A DNA stretch of 43,415 nucleotides from CAMYLR01 sp039590215 (GCA_039590215.1 JBDHFX010000009.1:1-43415); one strand, 5' to 3'; positions 22,881 through 31,668 are shown, numbered from the stretch's first letter. Numbers and translations: made by a program. Notes: generated by a model not told the origin, from the sequence alone.

Positions 22881-24467
22881 TCATTCGTTTCTCAACCCCA
22901 CGTCGATCCACTTGATCCCATAGAACACCTGCGGAATCTGGTAGCCGTCGACCCATGGCTGGACGATGTCGGCGTCCACCGGGTGCACGGTGAAGATCCA
23001 CGGTGCTTCAGCCTGGATCACCGAGTCGGCCTGAGCGTACATCGATTCTCGCTGCGCCTCATCGAGAGTCGATCGAGCGGTCAGGATCAGCGAATCGACG
23101 ACCGTGTTCGAGAAGAACGCGGCGTTTCCGCCGGCGCCGGCCATCTGGCTGTAGAAGAGCGGGTAGAGAAAGTTCTCAGCGTCAGGGTAGTCGGCGTACC
23201 AATTCGCGAGGTAGGCGTCTAGCTCACCCTTCTCCATCGCTTGACGAACAGCGGTCCAATCGCGCTGGCGGAGGTTCATCGTGATCCCGACCTCGGCCAG
23301 ATTCGCCTGCACCGCCTCTAGGAATCGCTGGTTCAAAGCTAGCGTGCGAAAGAATACATCGAACGAGAGATCGGCTACGCCGGCCTCGGCCAGCATGTCT
23401 CTGGCCCGGTCAGGGTCGTAGCCGTAAGGCACGCCAGCCTCCCTGTAGCCGGGCAAGCCGGGTGGGATCGGGCCGTGCGACCGAACCATCTCCGACGGAT
23501 AGATCGCGTCAGCGATCGCGGTGACGTCGATGGCGTGGTTGAGCGCGCGGCGAACTCTCGGGTCGTTGAACTTCTCCTTGCCGTTGTTCAAGGCGAGGTA
23601 GTACGTGATCAGCGCGGGTCGGGTGTGAACGTACGATTCCCAGTTCGGGTTGGTGGCAAACCGATCGTACTCCGGCTTGGGAAACTCATTCAGATCCGCC
23701 CAGTCCAGATTGCCGCGCTCGAATTCGGCGATCACCGTGGTGGTCTCGGGGATGATTCGGATCTCCATGCCATCGGTTTTGGGTCGGCCACCGTGGTAGC
23801 GTGTGTTCGCCGTCAATCGAATGACGTCGTCATGCGCCCACGACTCGAAGACCCATGGGCCTGTGCCAACCGGGGCTTCCGAGAAGCCATCGCCCTTGCT
23901 CTCGACCTCCTCGCGAGGTACGACGTGCGCCGCTGGCATCGCGAGCAACGAAAGAAACGGTGCGAACGGCTGCGTCAGCCGGACCTCGATCCTATCGTTC
24001 CCGATTACGCGGATACCGGTCAGCGTTGTGGCTTGGCCGTCGATCATTTCCTTGGCGCCGAGGATGAACTCGAACACCCAGGTCAGCGGGCTGGTGTTCT
24101 CCGGTCGTAGCGCTCGCTCGAATGAGTACTTGACATCTGCGGCGGTTAGCCGACGACCGTTGTGGAACACGACGTCGTCACGAAGCGTGAACCGGTAGCG
24201 AGTCCCGTCGTCCGAGACTTCCCACTCCGAAGCCAGGTTGGGTTGAATCTCGTCTTTCGCATATTGAACCAAGCCGTCGTACAGGTAGACGACCATGCGG
24301 CCACGGTAAACGTCGACGGCCTGAATAGGGTCCAGGCTCGCGGGGTCGGATTCTAGGTAGAGCCGCAGGACATTACGGTCGACGACCTGGGATCGCGGCC
24401 CACCCGCGCCGCAGGCTGTCATCGCCAAGGCGCCGACTGTGAGCACGATGTTGCGGATCCTACCCAT
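22881..24467 (-). CDS. Peptide-binding lipoprotein of a dipeptide ABC transporter (SBP family 5)
   Basis: I chose ATG 24467, with AGGAG 1-5 nt upstream, in the 3' end of the DedA gene; the frame continues upstream only as noise. The 528-residue protein has a lipobox M-T-A-C (C19), and the SBP_bac_5 body: R-L-Y-L-E-S-D-P-A-S-L-D-P, R-Y-R-F-T-L-R-D-D-V-V-F-H, T-A-A-D-V-K-Y-S-F-E-R, and W-Y-A-D-Y-P-D-A-E-N-F-L-Y-P-L near the end. It captures peptides and delivers them to permeases such as the DppB/C pair 2.5 kb downstream. Overlap with DedA (8 nt) and immediate follow-on by the methyltransferase show one transcript. Confidence 0.92.
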   Translation of the reverse strand: MGRIRNIVLTVGALAMTACGAGGPRSQVVDRNVLRLYLESDPASLDPIQAVDVYRGRMVVYLYDGLVQYAKDEIQPNLASEWEVSDDGTRYRFTLRDDVVFHNGRRLTAADVKYSFERALRPENTSPLTWVFEFILGAKEMIDGQATTLTGIRVIGNDRIEVRLTQPFAPFLSLLAMPAAHVVPREEVESKGDGFSEAPVGTGPWVFESWAHDDVIRLTANTRYHGGRPKTDGMEIRIIPETTTVIAEFERGNLDWADLNEFPKPEYDRFATNPNWESYVHTRPALITYYLALNNGKEKFNDPRVRRALNHAIDVTAIADAIYPSEMVRSHGPIPPGLPGYREAGVPYGYDPDRARDMLAEAGVADLSFDVFFRTLALNQRFLEAVQANLAEVGITMNLRQRDWTAVRQAMEKGELDAYLANWYADYPDAENFLYPLFYSQMAGAGGNAAFFSNTVVDSLILTARSTLDEAQRESMYAQADSVIQAEAPWIFTVHPVDADIVQPWVDGYQIPQVFYGIKWIDVGLRNE

Positions 24468-25086
24468 ACTCCTGCTCGAGCTGGTGCTCGCGTTTACGGT
24501 GGAGAAGCCAGATGACGAGCACGATGCCAACGACGAATGCGACCGCGCCCCCCCAACCGAGATAGCGCTCAATCGCGTCCCACGAAGCGCCGAAGAAGTA
24601 GCCAAGCAACGTAAACGTCGTGCCCCAAACGATACACGACAGCACGCTCCATGGCAGAAAGCTCCAGTACGACATGTGGCTGATGCCGGCGACCACCGGG
24701 CCGAACGATCGGAGGATCGACATGAAGCGACCGATGAAAACCGTCTTGCCACCGTGGTGATCGTAATAGTGCTCGGTGGCGCGCAACCGTTTCTCGTCGA
24801 AGAAGAAGTACCGACCAAAGCGGCTGATCACCTGGTGACCGTAGGTACGGCCGAGCAGGTAGCCAACCTGATCGCCGGCGAACGCGCCGACAATGGCGAT
24901 CAACCCAACCGCCCATGGATCGAGCACACCCCGAAACGCATAGAAGCCGGACAGCACGATCACCGTTTCACCCGGAGCGATAAGCCCCAGAAAAGCGCTC
25001 GTCTCGAGGAACGTCACGAGAAACAGCGTCAGGTAGCCGTACTGGTCGAGAAACGGGACGATGAACTCTAGGATGCGCTCCTGCAT
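24460..25086 (-). CDS. DedA-family membrane protein (VTT/SNARE-associated)
   Basis: The 208-residue protein has the DedA pattern: an N-terminal re-entrant helix with F-L-E-T-S-A-F-L-G-L-I-A-P-G-E, then G-D-Q-V-G-Y-L-L-G-R, and F-I-G-R-F-M-S-I-L-R-S-F-G-P-V-V-A-G, followed by membrane helices and a basic C-terminal tail. DedA proteins act as lipid (undecaprenyl phosphate or phosphatidylethanolamine) flippases in the inner membrane and affect pH and membrane energetics. Glu and Arg residues of the conserved blocks are present. It is the first gene of a short operon with the SBP lipoprotein, whose start it overlaps by 8 nt. Confidence 0.9.
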   Translation of the reverse strand: MQERILEFIVPFLDQYGYLTLFLVTFLETSAFLGLIAPGETVIVLSGFYAFRGVLDPWAVGLIAIVGAFAGDQVGYLLGRTYGHQVISRFGRYFFFDEKRLRATEHYYDHHGGKTVFIGRFMSILRSFGPVVAGISHMSYWSFLPWSVLSCIVWGTTFTLLGYFFGASWDAIERYLGWGGAVAFVVGIVLVIWLLHRKREHQLEQEYG

Positions 25087-25210
25087 GGCCCCTCATAAGT
25101 TCGGCGCTGGTCTTGGCTGCGCCATGGATGGCGGCGCCAAGGTATCTGCTGTGCTCCGCGTTCGGTACTCAGCGGGGTGCGTTACGATTCTCGAAGACCC
25201 CGGATCCTAG

Positions 25211-26962
25211 ATGCATATTCCAATCCGTCGCTCTCATCGTATCCGGCTGTTGGCTTGGGCGCTCGCGGTTTGCCTCGCTACGCCGATGGGGTTTACCGCC
25301 AGAGCTCAAGAACCGGCCGATCAGATCGTGATCAACGGTGTCATCTACACCATGGACCCCGAAGTCCCGCAGGCTGAGGCGATGGCGATTGCCGGCGGAC
25401 GGATCGTGGCGGTCGGGACGGCCGACGAGATCGTGGCCGGTTTTGAGGGGCCTGAGACAGTGGTCGAAGATCTCGGTGGTCGCGTGGTAGTACCGGGACT
25501 CATCGACGCGCACGCGCACATGATTGGATTGGGGTTGGCGCTGCGAACGCTGGACCTCCGGGGGACGTTGAGCGCCGAGGAGATCGCAGAGAGGGTGCAC
25601 GCCGCCTCCGGGACGCGTTCCGCGGATGAGTGGATCCTCGGAAGAGGATGGGATCAGAACGATTGGCCCGTGCAGGAGTTTCCGACGCGCGAGCTGCTCG
25701 ACGACGTCACTCGGGATCATCTGAACCAACCCGTTTATCTGACGCGGGTCGATGGCCATGCGGCGTGGGTCAACACGCGGGCGCTCGAATTGGCAGGCGT
25801 CTCGGCTGAGACACCCGATCCGGACGGTGGCAAGATCCTGCGCGACAGCGCTGGCGAACCGACAGGAGTGCTCGTCGATAACGCGATGGTCTTGGTCAGA
25901 GGTAAGATCCCCAAGCCCGATGACGTTGAGTACGCGGCACGCCTCGAGGCGGCACAAACTCACCTGCTCTCAGTCGGTGTTACCGGCGTGCACACGATGG
26001 GCGACGGTCGTGAGAACGTCGAGACATACCATGCGTGGGCTAGAGCTGGGAAGCTCAAGCCGCGCATCGTGGTGTACCTGGACAGCGACGACGAGGGGAT
26101 CCTCGACTGGTTGGACGAGCGCGGCGGGTCGGCCGCTTTTGCGGATCCGCACTTCCGGATTGCGGGTGTAAAGCTCTATTCGGATGGCGCCCTCGGCAGC
26201 CGCGGCGCCGCGCTACTCGAACCCTACAGCGACGATCCCGACAACGAGGGCCTACTGGTTACGCCGCCCGACGCGCTTGCTGCCGAGATGACGCGAGTGG
26301 TCGGTCTCGGCCTTCAGCCCACCGTTCACGCGATTGGCGATCGTGGCAATCGCGTCGCCCTGGCTGCAATCGCAGCGGCGTTCGAGGTCCATCCTCCCGA
26401 TCATGGAGACGTCGATCTCGCGTGGAAACGCCCTCGCATCGAGCACGCCCAAGTCGTCGCGCTCGATGACATCGACCGGTTCGTCGAGCTCGGCGTGATC
26501 GCTTCGATGCAACCCACTCATGCGACCAGCGACATGTATTGGGCCGAGGATCGGGTGGGGCCGGATCGAATCGAAGGCGCCTACGCGTGGCGAAAGCTGC
26601 GCCGCGCTGAGGTCCACATCGCTTGCGGGAGCGATTTTCCGGTTGAGAGCGCCAACCCGTTTTACGGGCTCTACGCCGCGGTCACCAGACAGGATCGAGA
26701 GGACTGGCCCGAGGGCGGCTGGTATCCGGAAGAGCGCATGACCCGCGAGGAGGCATTGGCCTGTTTCACACGCGATGCCGCTTACGCGGCCGGGATGGAA
26801 ACCGAAGTCGGGAGTCTCTCTCCGGGTAAGTGGGCCGACTATCTGTTGCTCGATCGCGACTTCATGCTCGTTCCGGAAGACGACATCTGGCGTGTGGAGG
26901 TGCTGCGCACTGTGGTGGGAGGCGAAATCGTTTACGAGGAGCCGTGGAGCGAGGCACAGTAA
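25211..26962 (+). CDS. Secreted amidohydrolase, family 3 (YtcJ-like)
   Basis: The 583-residue protein has a signal peptide (hydrophobic 13-27, cleavage near A-R-A-Q) and the amidohydrolase barrel: metal-binding H-A-H at V-V-P-G-L-I-D-A-H-A-H, lysine in G-V-K-L-Y-S-D-G-A-L-G-S-R-G, H in V-H-A-I-G-D-R-G, H-A in I-E-H-A-Q and D in G-S-D-F-P-V-E. The order matches exported YtcJ-type enzymes that hydrolyse N-acyl or cyclic amides; the exact substrate is not readable. The next gene is on the other strand, and its stop codon abuts this one. A possible TACGAT -10 element lies 22 nt before the ATG, and no SD is evident. Confidence 0.88.
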   Translation: MHIPIRRSHRIRLLAWALAVCLATPMGFTARAQEPADQIVINGVIYTMDPEVPQAEAMAIAGGRIVAVGTADEIVAGFEGPETVVEDLGGRVVVPGLIDAHAHMIGLGLALRTLDLRGTLSAEEIAERVHAASGTRSADEWILGRGWDQNDWPVQEFPTRELLDDVTRDHLNQPVYLTRVDGHAAWVNTRALELAGVSAETPDPDGGKILRDSAGEPTGVLVDNAMVLVRGKIPKPDDVEYAARLEAAQTHLLSVGVTGVHTMGDGRENVETYHAWARAGKLKPRIVVYLDSDDEGILDWLDERGGSAAFADPHFRIAGVKLYSDGALGSRGAALLEPYSDDPDNEGLLVTPPDALAAEMTRVVGLGLQPTVHAIGDRGNRVALAAIAAAFEVHPPDHGDVDLAWKRPRIEHAQVVALDDIDRFVELGVIASMQPTHATSDMYWAEDRVGPDRIEGAYAWRKLRRAEVHIACGSDFPVESANPFYGLYAAVTRQDREDWPEGGWYPEERMTREEALACFTRDAAYAAGMETEVGSLSPGKWADYLLLDRDFMLVPEDDIWRVEVLRTVVGGEIVYEEPWSEAQ

Positions 26963-27193
26963 CTACTCGGTGGGATTGGTCAACCGTTCCAGTGTAGCAG
27001 CGTCCCAGAGCGCTCGAATGTGGCTGTTGATTCGTTGCTCCGCTCGCGCCTGATAGAATGGCGTCACCGTGCCCTCCCAAACACCCTGGTCGAGGAGCTT
27101 GAGCGCACGGCGCTGACGCAAACCAGCCGCTTGCAACTCGTCGGCGGCGAAGACTGCATCGATCGCACGTTCGATCTCGGTCTGATCGGGCAT
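26963..27193 (-). CDS. Small hypothetical helical protein (76 residues)
   Basis: ATG 27193 (a TTG at 27199 is possible) encodes a soluble, charged, mostly helical protein: E-I-E-R-A-I-D-A-V-F-A-A-D-E-L-Q, R-Q-R-R-A-L-K-L-L-D-Q-G-V-W and R-I-N-S-H-I-R-A-L-W-D. Composition and hydrophobic spacing look like real protein. The stop codon directly abuts the amidohydrolase stop, and its start is 20 nt from the divergent cupin start, so it fills the gap exactly. No domain is recognised and there is no signal or membrane segment. It could also be a chance frame, though stop-free frames of this composition would be unusual in a true gap. Confidence 0.5.
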   Translation of the reverse strand: MPDQTEIERAIDAVFAADELQAAGLRQRRALKLLDQGVWEGTVTPFYQARAEQRINSHIRALWDAATLERLTNPTE

Positions 27194-27213
27194 ACGCAAA
27201 CGAAAGGTATCCG

Positions 27214-28230
27214 ATGGGTGTAGGCGTAGCCAACTTGGCAGAGCTTGAGCTCCGAGAATGGGAAACCGGTGTCCGGTTCGGCGCCGAGTGGGGTGATGTC
27301 TCGCGACCGCTCGGCGGGAAGAAGCTCGGCTGTGGAATGTGGGTCTTGCCTCCAGGCAAGGCGAACGTGCCCTACCACTACCACCTGGTCAACGAGGAGG
27401 TGGTCGTCGTGCTTGGAGGTGAGCCATCGATCCGGCTCGACGACGAAGAGTATCAGCTGGAAGCCGGCGACATCATTGCGTTGCCGCCCGGAGCCAAAGA
27501 CGCACATCAGTTCCTGAACCGCACCGATCGGCCTGCCAATCTCCTGATGGCTTCGACGCTCTTGAGCCGAGATGTGGCTGTCTACCCGGATTCAGGGAAA
27601 CGCATGTATTGGCTCGAGGAGTTGGCCGCGGAGCCATCGAAAGTCAAGCTCTTGGTTCGCGAAGGTCGGGTGGTTGAGGAGTACTTCGAGGGTGAACCGG
27701 TCGACGAACCACTCGCGGACGCAGTCCCCGCGCAATCGCCGCACCCTCAAATCGTATCGATGGATGCGACGCCGTGGGAAGCGTATGAGGCCGGGCCGTT
27801 CCGCGGTGACCGAAAGCGGCTCGGCCGGTTAGCTGGCGCGCGACTGTTAGGCTACAGCCTGTACCGTTTGTCCGGCGGTGACCGAATGTGGCCGTTTCAC
27901 TTTCATCACGTAAACGAGGAGCTCTTCTGGGTTCGCTCGGGTTATGGCGAGCTGCGGACCGTGGCCGGAGCCCGGGACATCCAACCCGGCGACGTGATCC
28001 TCTGCCCGACCGGGTCCGACGGGGCGCATGCCATCAGGAACACCGGTGACGGCCCGCTCGAGATCTTCGCGCTCTCGACGATGGAGGAGCCCGAAGTTTG
28101 CGAATACCCTGATTCAGAGAAGGTGTACGTCATGACCGGGTCGGCGCCTGGAGGTGATGAAGAGGCGCGCACGTTGAACCACGTATTCCGACTGAGCGAT
28201 GCGGTGGAATACGATGTCGGAGAGAGATGA
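27214..28230 (+). CDS. Bicupin protein
   Basis: The 338-residue cytoplasmic protein has two cupin folds. The first (about 40-115) has P-Y-H-Y-H-L-V-N-E-E and later Y-Q-L-E-A-G-D-I-I-A-L-P-P-G and A-H-Q-F, and the second (about 215-290) has P-F-H-F-H-H-V-N-E-E, I-Q-P-G-D-V-I and G-A-H-A-I. Each contains the H-x-H…E and H of a cupin metal site. A repeated D-S-G-K-R/D-S-E-K-V block follows each domain. The GAAAGG SD precedes ATG 27214. Bicupins include oxalate decarboxylases and dioxygenases, but neither can be assigned here. A DUF1579 gene follows 35 nt later. Confidence 0.85.
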   Translation: MGVGVANLAELELREWETGVRFGAEWGDVSRPLGGKKLGCGMWVLPPGKANVPYHYHLVNEEVVVVLGGEPSIRLDDEEYQLEAGDIIALPPGAKDAHQFLNRTDRPANLLMASTLLSRDVAVYPDSGKRMYWLEELAAEPSKVKLLVREGRVVEEYFEGEPVDEPLADAVPAQSPHPQIVSMDATPWEAYEAGPFRGDRKRLGRLAGARLLGYSLYRLSGGDRMWPFHFHHVNEELFWVRSGYGELRTVAGARDIQPGDVILCPTGSDGAHAIRNTGDGPLEIFALSTMEEPEVCEYPDSEKVYVMTGSAPGGDEEARTLNHVFRLSDAVEYDVGER

Positions 28231-28265
28231 CGAAGGGAAGGAACGAGCAAGAAAGGAGACGGACC

Positions 28266-28874
28266 GTGAAACGCAGAGCATGGCTTGGCGTCGCCGGCAT
28301 GATGGCGATGTTGCTCGTCTCTGGTGCTGCGATCGGGCAGGAGATGAGCGCCGAAGAGATCGCGATGTTCGACAAGTACGCGATGCCTGGCGAGAGTCAC
28401 AAGCGGATGCAGCCGATGATCGGCGAGTGGGAGGAGACGGTCGTGATGTGGTTTGCGCCCGAAGCGCCGCCGGTCACGATGGAGGCTTCGATGACCGCCG
28501 AGTGGATCTTGGGCGGTCGCTGGGTGCGGTTGGAGCACAGGGGCTCGATGATGGGACAGCCATTCCACGGCATCGGACTCGATGGGTACGACAGCTATCG
28601 AGAAGAGTATGTCTCGATCTGGATGGACAACATGTCGACGGCGTCGATGGTCTCGCGCGGCACCCACGATCCGGCGACCAACGCTGTGACGATGATGGCT
28701 ACTGCCGACGACTTCATGGCCGGCCGGGAAGACGTCCCGGTGCGGTCCGTTACGCACTGGACGGATCCCGACACGTTCGTTTTTGAGATGTACACGGTGT
28801 CCGAAGACGGTACTGAGTACCAGGTGATGGAGTTGACGGGGCGGAGAGTTACACCGGCCGACGGGGCGGAGTAG
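28266..28874 (+). CDS. DUF1579-family protein, exported
   Basis: GTG 28266 (202 residues) is chosen because AAAGGAG lies 7-8 nt before it and because it produces a clean signal peptide (hydrophobic G-V-A-G-M-M-A-M-L-L-V-S-G-A, cleavage after A-I-G-Q); the ATG at 28227 sits over the end of the cupin gene. The mature part contains the DUF1579 pattern: M-I-G-E-W-E, W-I-L-G-G-R-W-V, G-I-G-L-D-G-Y-D, and W-T-D-P-D-T-F-V-F-E-M-Y. The family has unknown function. Its last 26 nt overlap the end of GlcF on the other strand. Co-transcription with the bicupin is likely. Confidence 0.82.
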   Translation: MKRRAWLGVAGMMAMLLVSGAAIGQEMSAEEIAMFDKYAMPGESHKRMQPMIGEWEETVVMWFAPEAPPVTMEASMTAEWILGGRWVRLEHRGSMMGQPFHGIGLDGYDSYREEYVSIWMDNMSTASMVSRGTHDPATNAVTMMATADDFMAGREDVPVRSVTHWTDPDTFVFEMYTVSEDGTEYQVMELTGRRVTPADGAE

Positions 28875-30228
28875 AACGCCAGCGTCGCCGCGGTAACATT
28901 GGCGGCAGCTCATAGGCGATGCGGAGCACCGTTGCCGGGTGCACCACCCGGACCGGTGACCCGGCAGTGCGCAGCCCAGCCGCGATCTGAAAAGTGCAGC
29001 CGGGATTGCCGGCCACGACGAGCTCGGCGCCCGTCGCTAAAATGTGGCCGACCTTCCTCTGCTGGAGCTTGGCCGCGGCCTCGGGGTGGGTCACGTTGTA
29101 TAGTCCGGCTGACCCGCAGCACCACGTTGACTCTGGAAGCGGTGCCAGGTCGAGTCCAGGGATCGAACGCAAGAGCATCCGCGGGGCCTCGACCACCCGT
29201 TGGCCGTGGATCAGGTGACACGCGTCGTGATACGTCGCTCTCAGACCGAGTGGGCGACGCGGTCGGCGTACCCCGCGATCGACTAAATGCTCGGTGACAT
29301 CGACGACCGCCGCGCCAAACCTCGCTGCGCGTTCCGACCAGCCCTGATCTCCAGCCAACAGTTGCCCGTACGCCTTCATGTGGGCCCCACACCCGGCGGC
29401 GTTGGAGATCAATCGGTTCGCGTTCGACGCTTCAAACGCCAAGATGTTTTTCTGCGCCAACGAGCGAGCAAGTTCCGGCTGGCCATAGTGAGCGTGGAGC
29501 GCCCCGCAACACCGAAACTCTTTGGGCACCACTACCTGCCAGGCGTTGTAGGCCAGAACTTGCGCGGTGTCGGCGTTGATGTCGGGCAAGAACACCGATT
29601 GGACACAGCCGGGGTGAAGCGCCACCGTCCCGCGCACGGATGGCGTATCGCCGTTGGTCACGACATCTGATGGCCCAAGTATGGCTGGTAGCCGCCATCG
29701 GCGGCCTTGACGCGGGACCTCGGGGGCTAGCGGCTCGAGTGGCTCGAGGTCCGGGAATCGTTTCGCGATCCATCGCCTCCATGGGGCTCGTTTGTTGAGC
29801 ACGCGTTGATGGAACCGCACCGATCGTGCTGTCCAGCGGAGTCGTGCCGGATGAGCGATGACCCGGTCGAGGAGCCACGTCTGGGCGGGTTCCGGGCGCC
29901 ACGGCTCGCGCCCTTCGCTGCTGTCGATCGCCGTCCGCGCGGCTTCGAGCAATCGACCGAACTCGACGCCCGCCGGGCAGGCGGTCTCGCAGGCTCGGCA
30001 TCCGAGGCAGTAGTACATCGCCTCGGCAAACGGGGGATAACTGACCTCGATCTCGCCGCTCGCGGCCGCCCGCATGAGCGTGATTCGGCCGCGGGGACCG
30101 GCTCGCTCGCGCGGCGTCATCGCGAACGTGGGACATGCCGGCAAGCAGAGCCCGCACTGTATGCAGGCCGTCAGCAGATCGCTGTCCGGATGAAAGACGG
30201 GGTCTGACGGCCCGAGATCCGCCTTCAG
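28849..30228 (-). CDS. glcF: Glycolate/lactate oxidase iron-sulfur subunit, GlcF type; probable CTG start
   Basis: The ferredoxin-like N-terminus has two C-x2-C-x2-C-x3-C motifs (C-I-Q-C-G-L-C-L-P-A-C and C-L-G-C-R-A-C-E-T-A-C) for [4Fe-4S] clusters, followed by two CCG domains (F-R-C-C-G-A-L and W-C-C-G-S-A-G). It carries electrons from the FAD subunit. The frame has no ATG or GTG near its beginning; a TTG at 30276 adds 16 poor residues. A CTG at 30228 overlaps the GlcD stop codon as CTGA, with GGAGG exactly 7 nt upstream, and gives the family-like start K-A-D-L-G-P-S-D-P-V-F-H (459 residues). This start is inferred from the SD and overlap. Gene name by family resemblance. Confidence 0.85.
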   Translation of the reverse strand: MKADLGPSDPVFHPDSDLLTACIQCGLCLPACPTFAMTPRERAGPRGRITLMRAAASGEIEVSYPPFAEAMYYCLGCRACETACPAGVEFGRLLEAARTAIDSSEGREPWRPEPAQTWLLDRVIAHPARLRWTARSVRFHQRVLNKRAPWRRWIAKRFPDLEPLEPLAPEVPRQGRRWRLPAILGPSDVVTNGDTPSVRGTVALHPGCVQSVFLPDINADTAQVLAYNAWQVVVPKEFRCCGALHAHYGQPELARSLAQKNILAFEASNANRLISNAAGCGAHMKAYGQLLAGDQGWSERAARFGAAVVDVTEHLVDRGVRRPRRPLGLRATYHDACHLIHGQRVVEAPRMLLRSIPGLDLAPLPESTWCCGSAGLYNVTHPEAAAKLQQRKVGHILATGAELVVAGNPGCTFQIAAGLRTAGSPVRVVHPATVLRIAYELPPMLPRRRWRSTPPRRPV

Positions 30229-31664
30229 GCGAGCGCCTCCTCGTAGGCCGGGTGACCGTGCGGCGGGTGCTCGCAACGCGCCGAGCGCCCAAGCACTTTG
30301 CCGGGGTTTAGCACCTGGTTCGGGTCGAGCACGGCCTTGATCTGACGCATGAAGCGAAGCGCCGGGTCGCCTGTGTGGCGTTCCAGGAACTTGCGCTTTG
30401 CGAGCCCGACGCCGTGTTCACCTGTGATTGTTCCCCCCAACGTAACGGCGGCGTCGAAGATCTCCTCTAGCGCGGCCTCGGTGCGCACGATCGCCTCAGC
30501 GTCGCGGGCATCTGTGATGCAGGTCGGGTGCAAGTTGCCGTCGCCGGCGTGTCCAAATACGCCGATCTGAATCTGGTGCTCGGCCGCGATCTCTTGGATG
30601 CGCACGAGCATCGCTGCCACCGCGCTGCGCGGTACAGCCACGTCCTCGAGGATCGTGGTCGGACCGATTCGAGCGAGGGCGGTGAACGACACACGCCGCG
30701 CCGCGCGCAAGTCCTCCGCCTCGTCCGCATCGGTGGCATTGCGCACTTCACGCGCGCCGTGTTGCCGACAGATTCGGTTGACCGCGTCCACATCCTCCGC
30801 TACGGCATGGGCTCGCCCGTCGACCTCGATCAATAACAGAGCCGCTAGATCGGCCGGCAGCCCGAGCCCGGCGAACGATTCGACGGCGCGGATCGTGACC
30901 TGGTCGAGGAACTCGAGGGTTGCCGGCACGATCCCGACAGCCAAGATCGCGGTGACCGTGTGACCCGCCGCACCAACCGAGTCAAACGACGCGAGGATTG
31001 TGCGCGTCGACTGAGGTCTGGCGACCAACCTGACGAGGATCCGCGTGAAAACCGCCAGCGTGCCTTCACTGCCGACCAGGAGATCCAGGAGGTTGTATCC
31101 GGCTACGTCCTTGAACGATTTCCCACCGAGCGCCAGAAATTCTCCGGTCGGCAAAACGGCTTCGAGGCCCATGACGTAATCCTTTGTGACTCCGTATTTG
31201 AGGCCACGAAGCCCGCCGGCGTTCTCGGCCACGTTGCCGCCTAGCGTGCAAACTCGCATTGATCCGGGATCGGGTGGATAGAAGAGGCCGTAGGGCTCGA
31301 CCGCGGCGTGGAGATCGGCAGTGATCACACCCGGCTCGACCCAAGCTGTATGGTTTACCGGGTCGATCTCGACGATCCGGTTCCACGATGGGAACAGCAT
31401 CACCACGCTGTCGGTGGTTGGGACCGCGCCAGCCGACAATCCGGTTCCAGCCCCGCGCGGCACGAGCGCGAACCCCTCCTCGTTGGCCAGCTTGACGATG
31501 CGGGCCACCTGTTCTGTGTCGCGGGGAATAACGACAGCCTCGGGCACGCACCGATGGAGGGCGGTGGCATCCGAGGCGTACGTGAGGAGGTCTTCGCGCG
31601 CGGTCAGCACGCGAGCCGGCGACGTCGTCTCCGCGAGGCCCGCGAGCACGCGATCGGTGAGCAT
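30225..31664 (-). CDS. glcD: FAD-linked glycolate/lactate oxidase subunit, GlcD type
   Basis: ATG 31664 gives 479 residues. The PCMH-type FAD domain is evident: P-R-G-A-G-T-G-L-S-A-G-A, P-P-D-P-G-S, T-L-G-G-N-V-A-E-N-A-G-G and G-S-E-G-T-L-A-V, followed by the cap domain with G-H-A-G-D-G-N-L-H-P and G-E-H-G-V-G near the C-terminus. It oxidises a 2-hydroxy acid (glycolate or lactate) and passes electrons to GlcF. No GlcE-like middle subunit is present, so the pair resembles two-subunit lactate/glycolate dehydrogenases more than E. coli GlcDEF. Transcription probably begins at the ATG itself (TATATA box 6 nt upstream, no SD). The stop codon overlaps the likely CTG of GlcF. Confidence 0.92.
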   Translation of the reverse strand: MLTDRVLAGLAETTSPARVLTAREDLLTYASDATALHRCVPEAVVIPRDTEQVARIVKLANEEGFALVPRGAGTGLSAGAVPTTDSVVMLFPSWNRIVEIDPVNHTAWVEPGVITADLHAAVEPYGLFYPPDPGSMRVCTLGGNVAENAGGLRGLKYGVTKDYVMGLEAVLPTGEFLALGGKSFKDVAGYNLLDLLVGSEGTLAVFTRILVRLVARPQSTRTILASFDSVGAAGHTVTAILAVGIVPATLEFLDQVTIRAVESFAGLGLPADLAALLLIEVDGRAHAVAEDVDAVNRICRQHGAREVRNATDADEAEDLRAARRVSFTALARIGPTTILEDVAVPRSAVAAMLVRIQEIAAEHQIQIGVFGHAGDGNLHPTCITDARDAEAIVRTEAALEEIFDAAVTLGGTITGEHGVGLAKRKFLERHTGDPALRFMRQIKAVLDPNQVLNPGKVLGRSARCEHPPHGHPAYEEALA

Positions 31665-31668
31665 GCAG

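Noticed and set aside
22881..24818. Extended N-terminus of the peptide-binding protein (645 codons)
   Set aside because: The extra 117 residues are antisense-like low-complexity Ser/Arg text inside the DedA gene; the lipobox start at 24467 has an SD.
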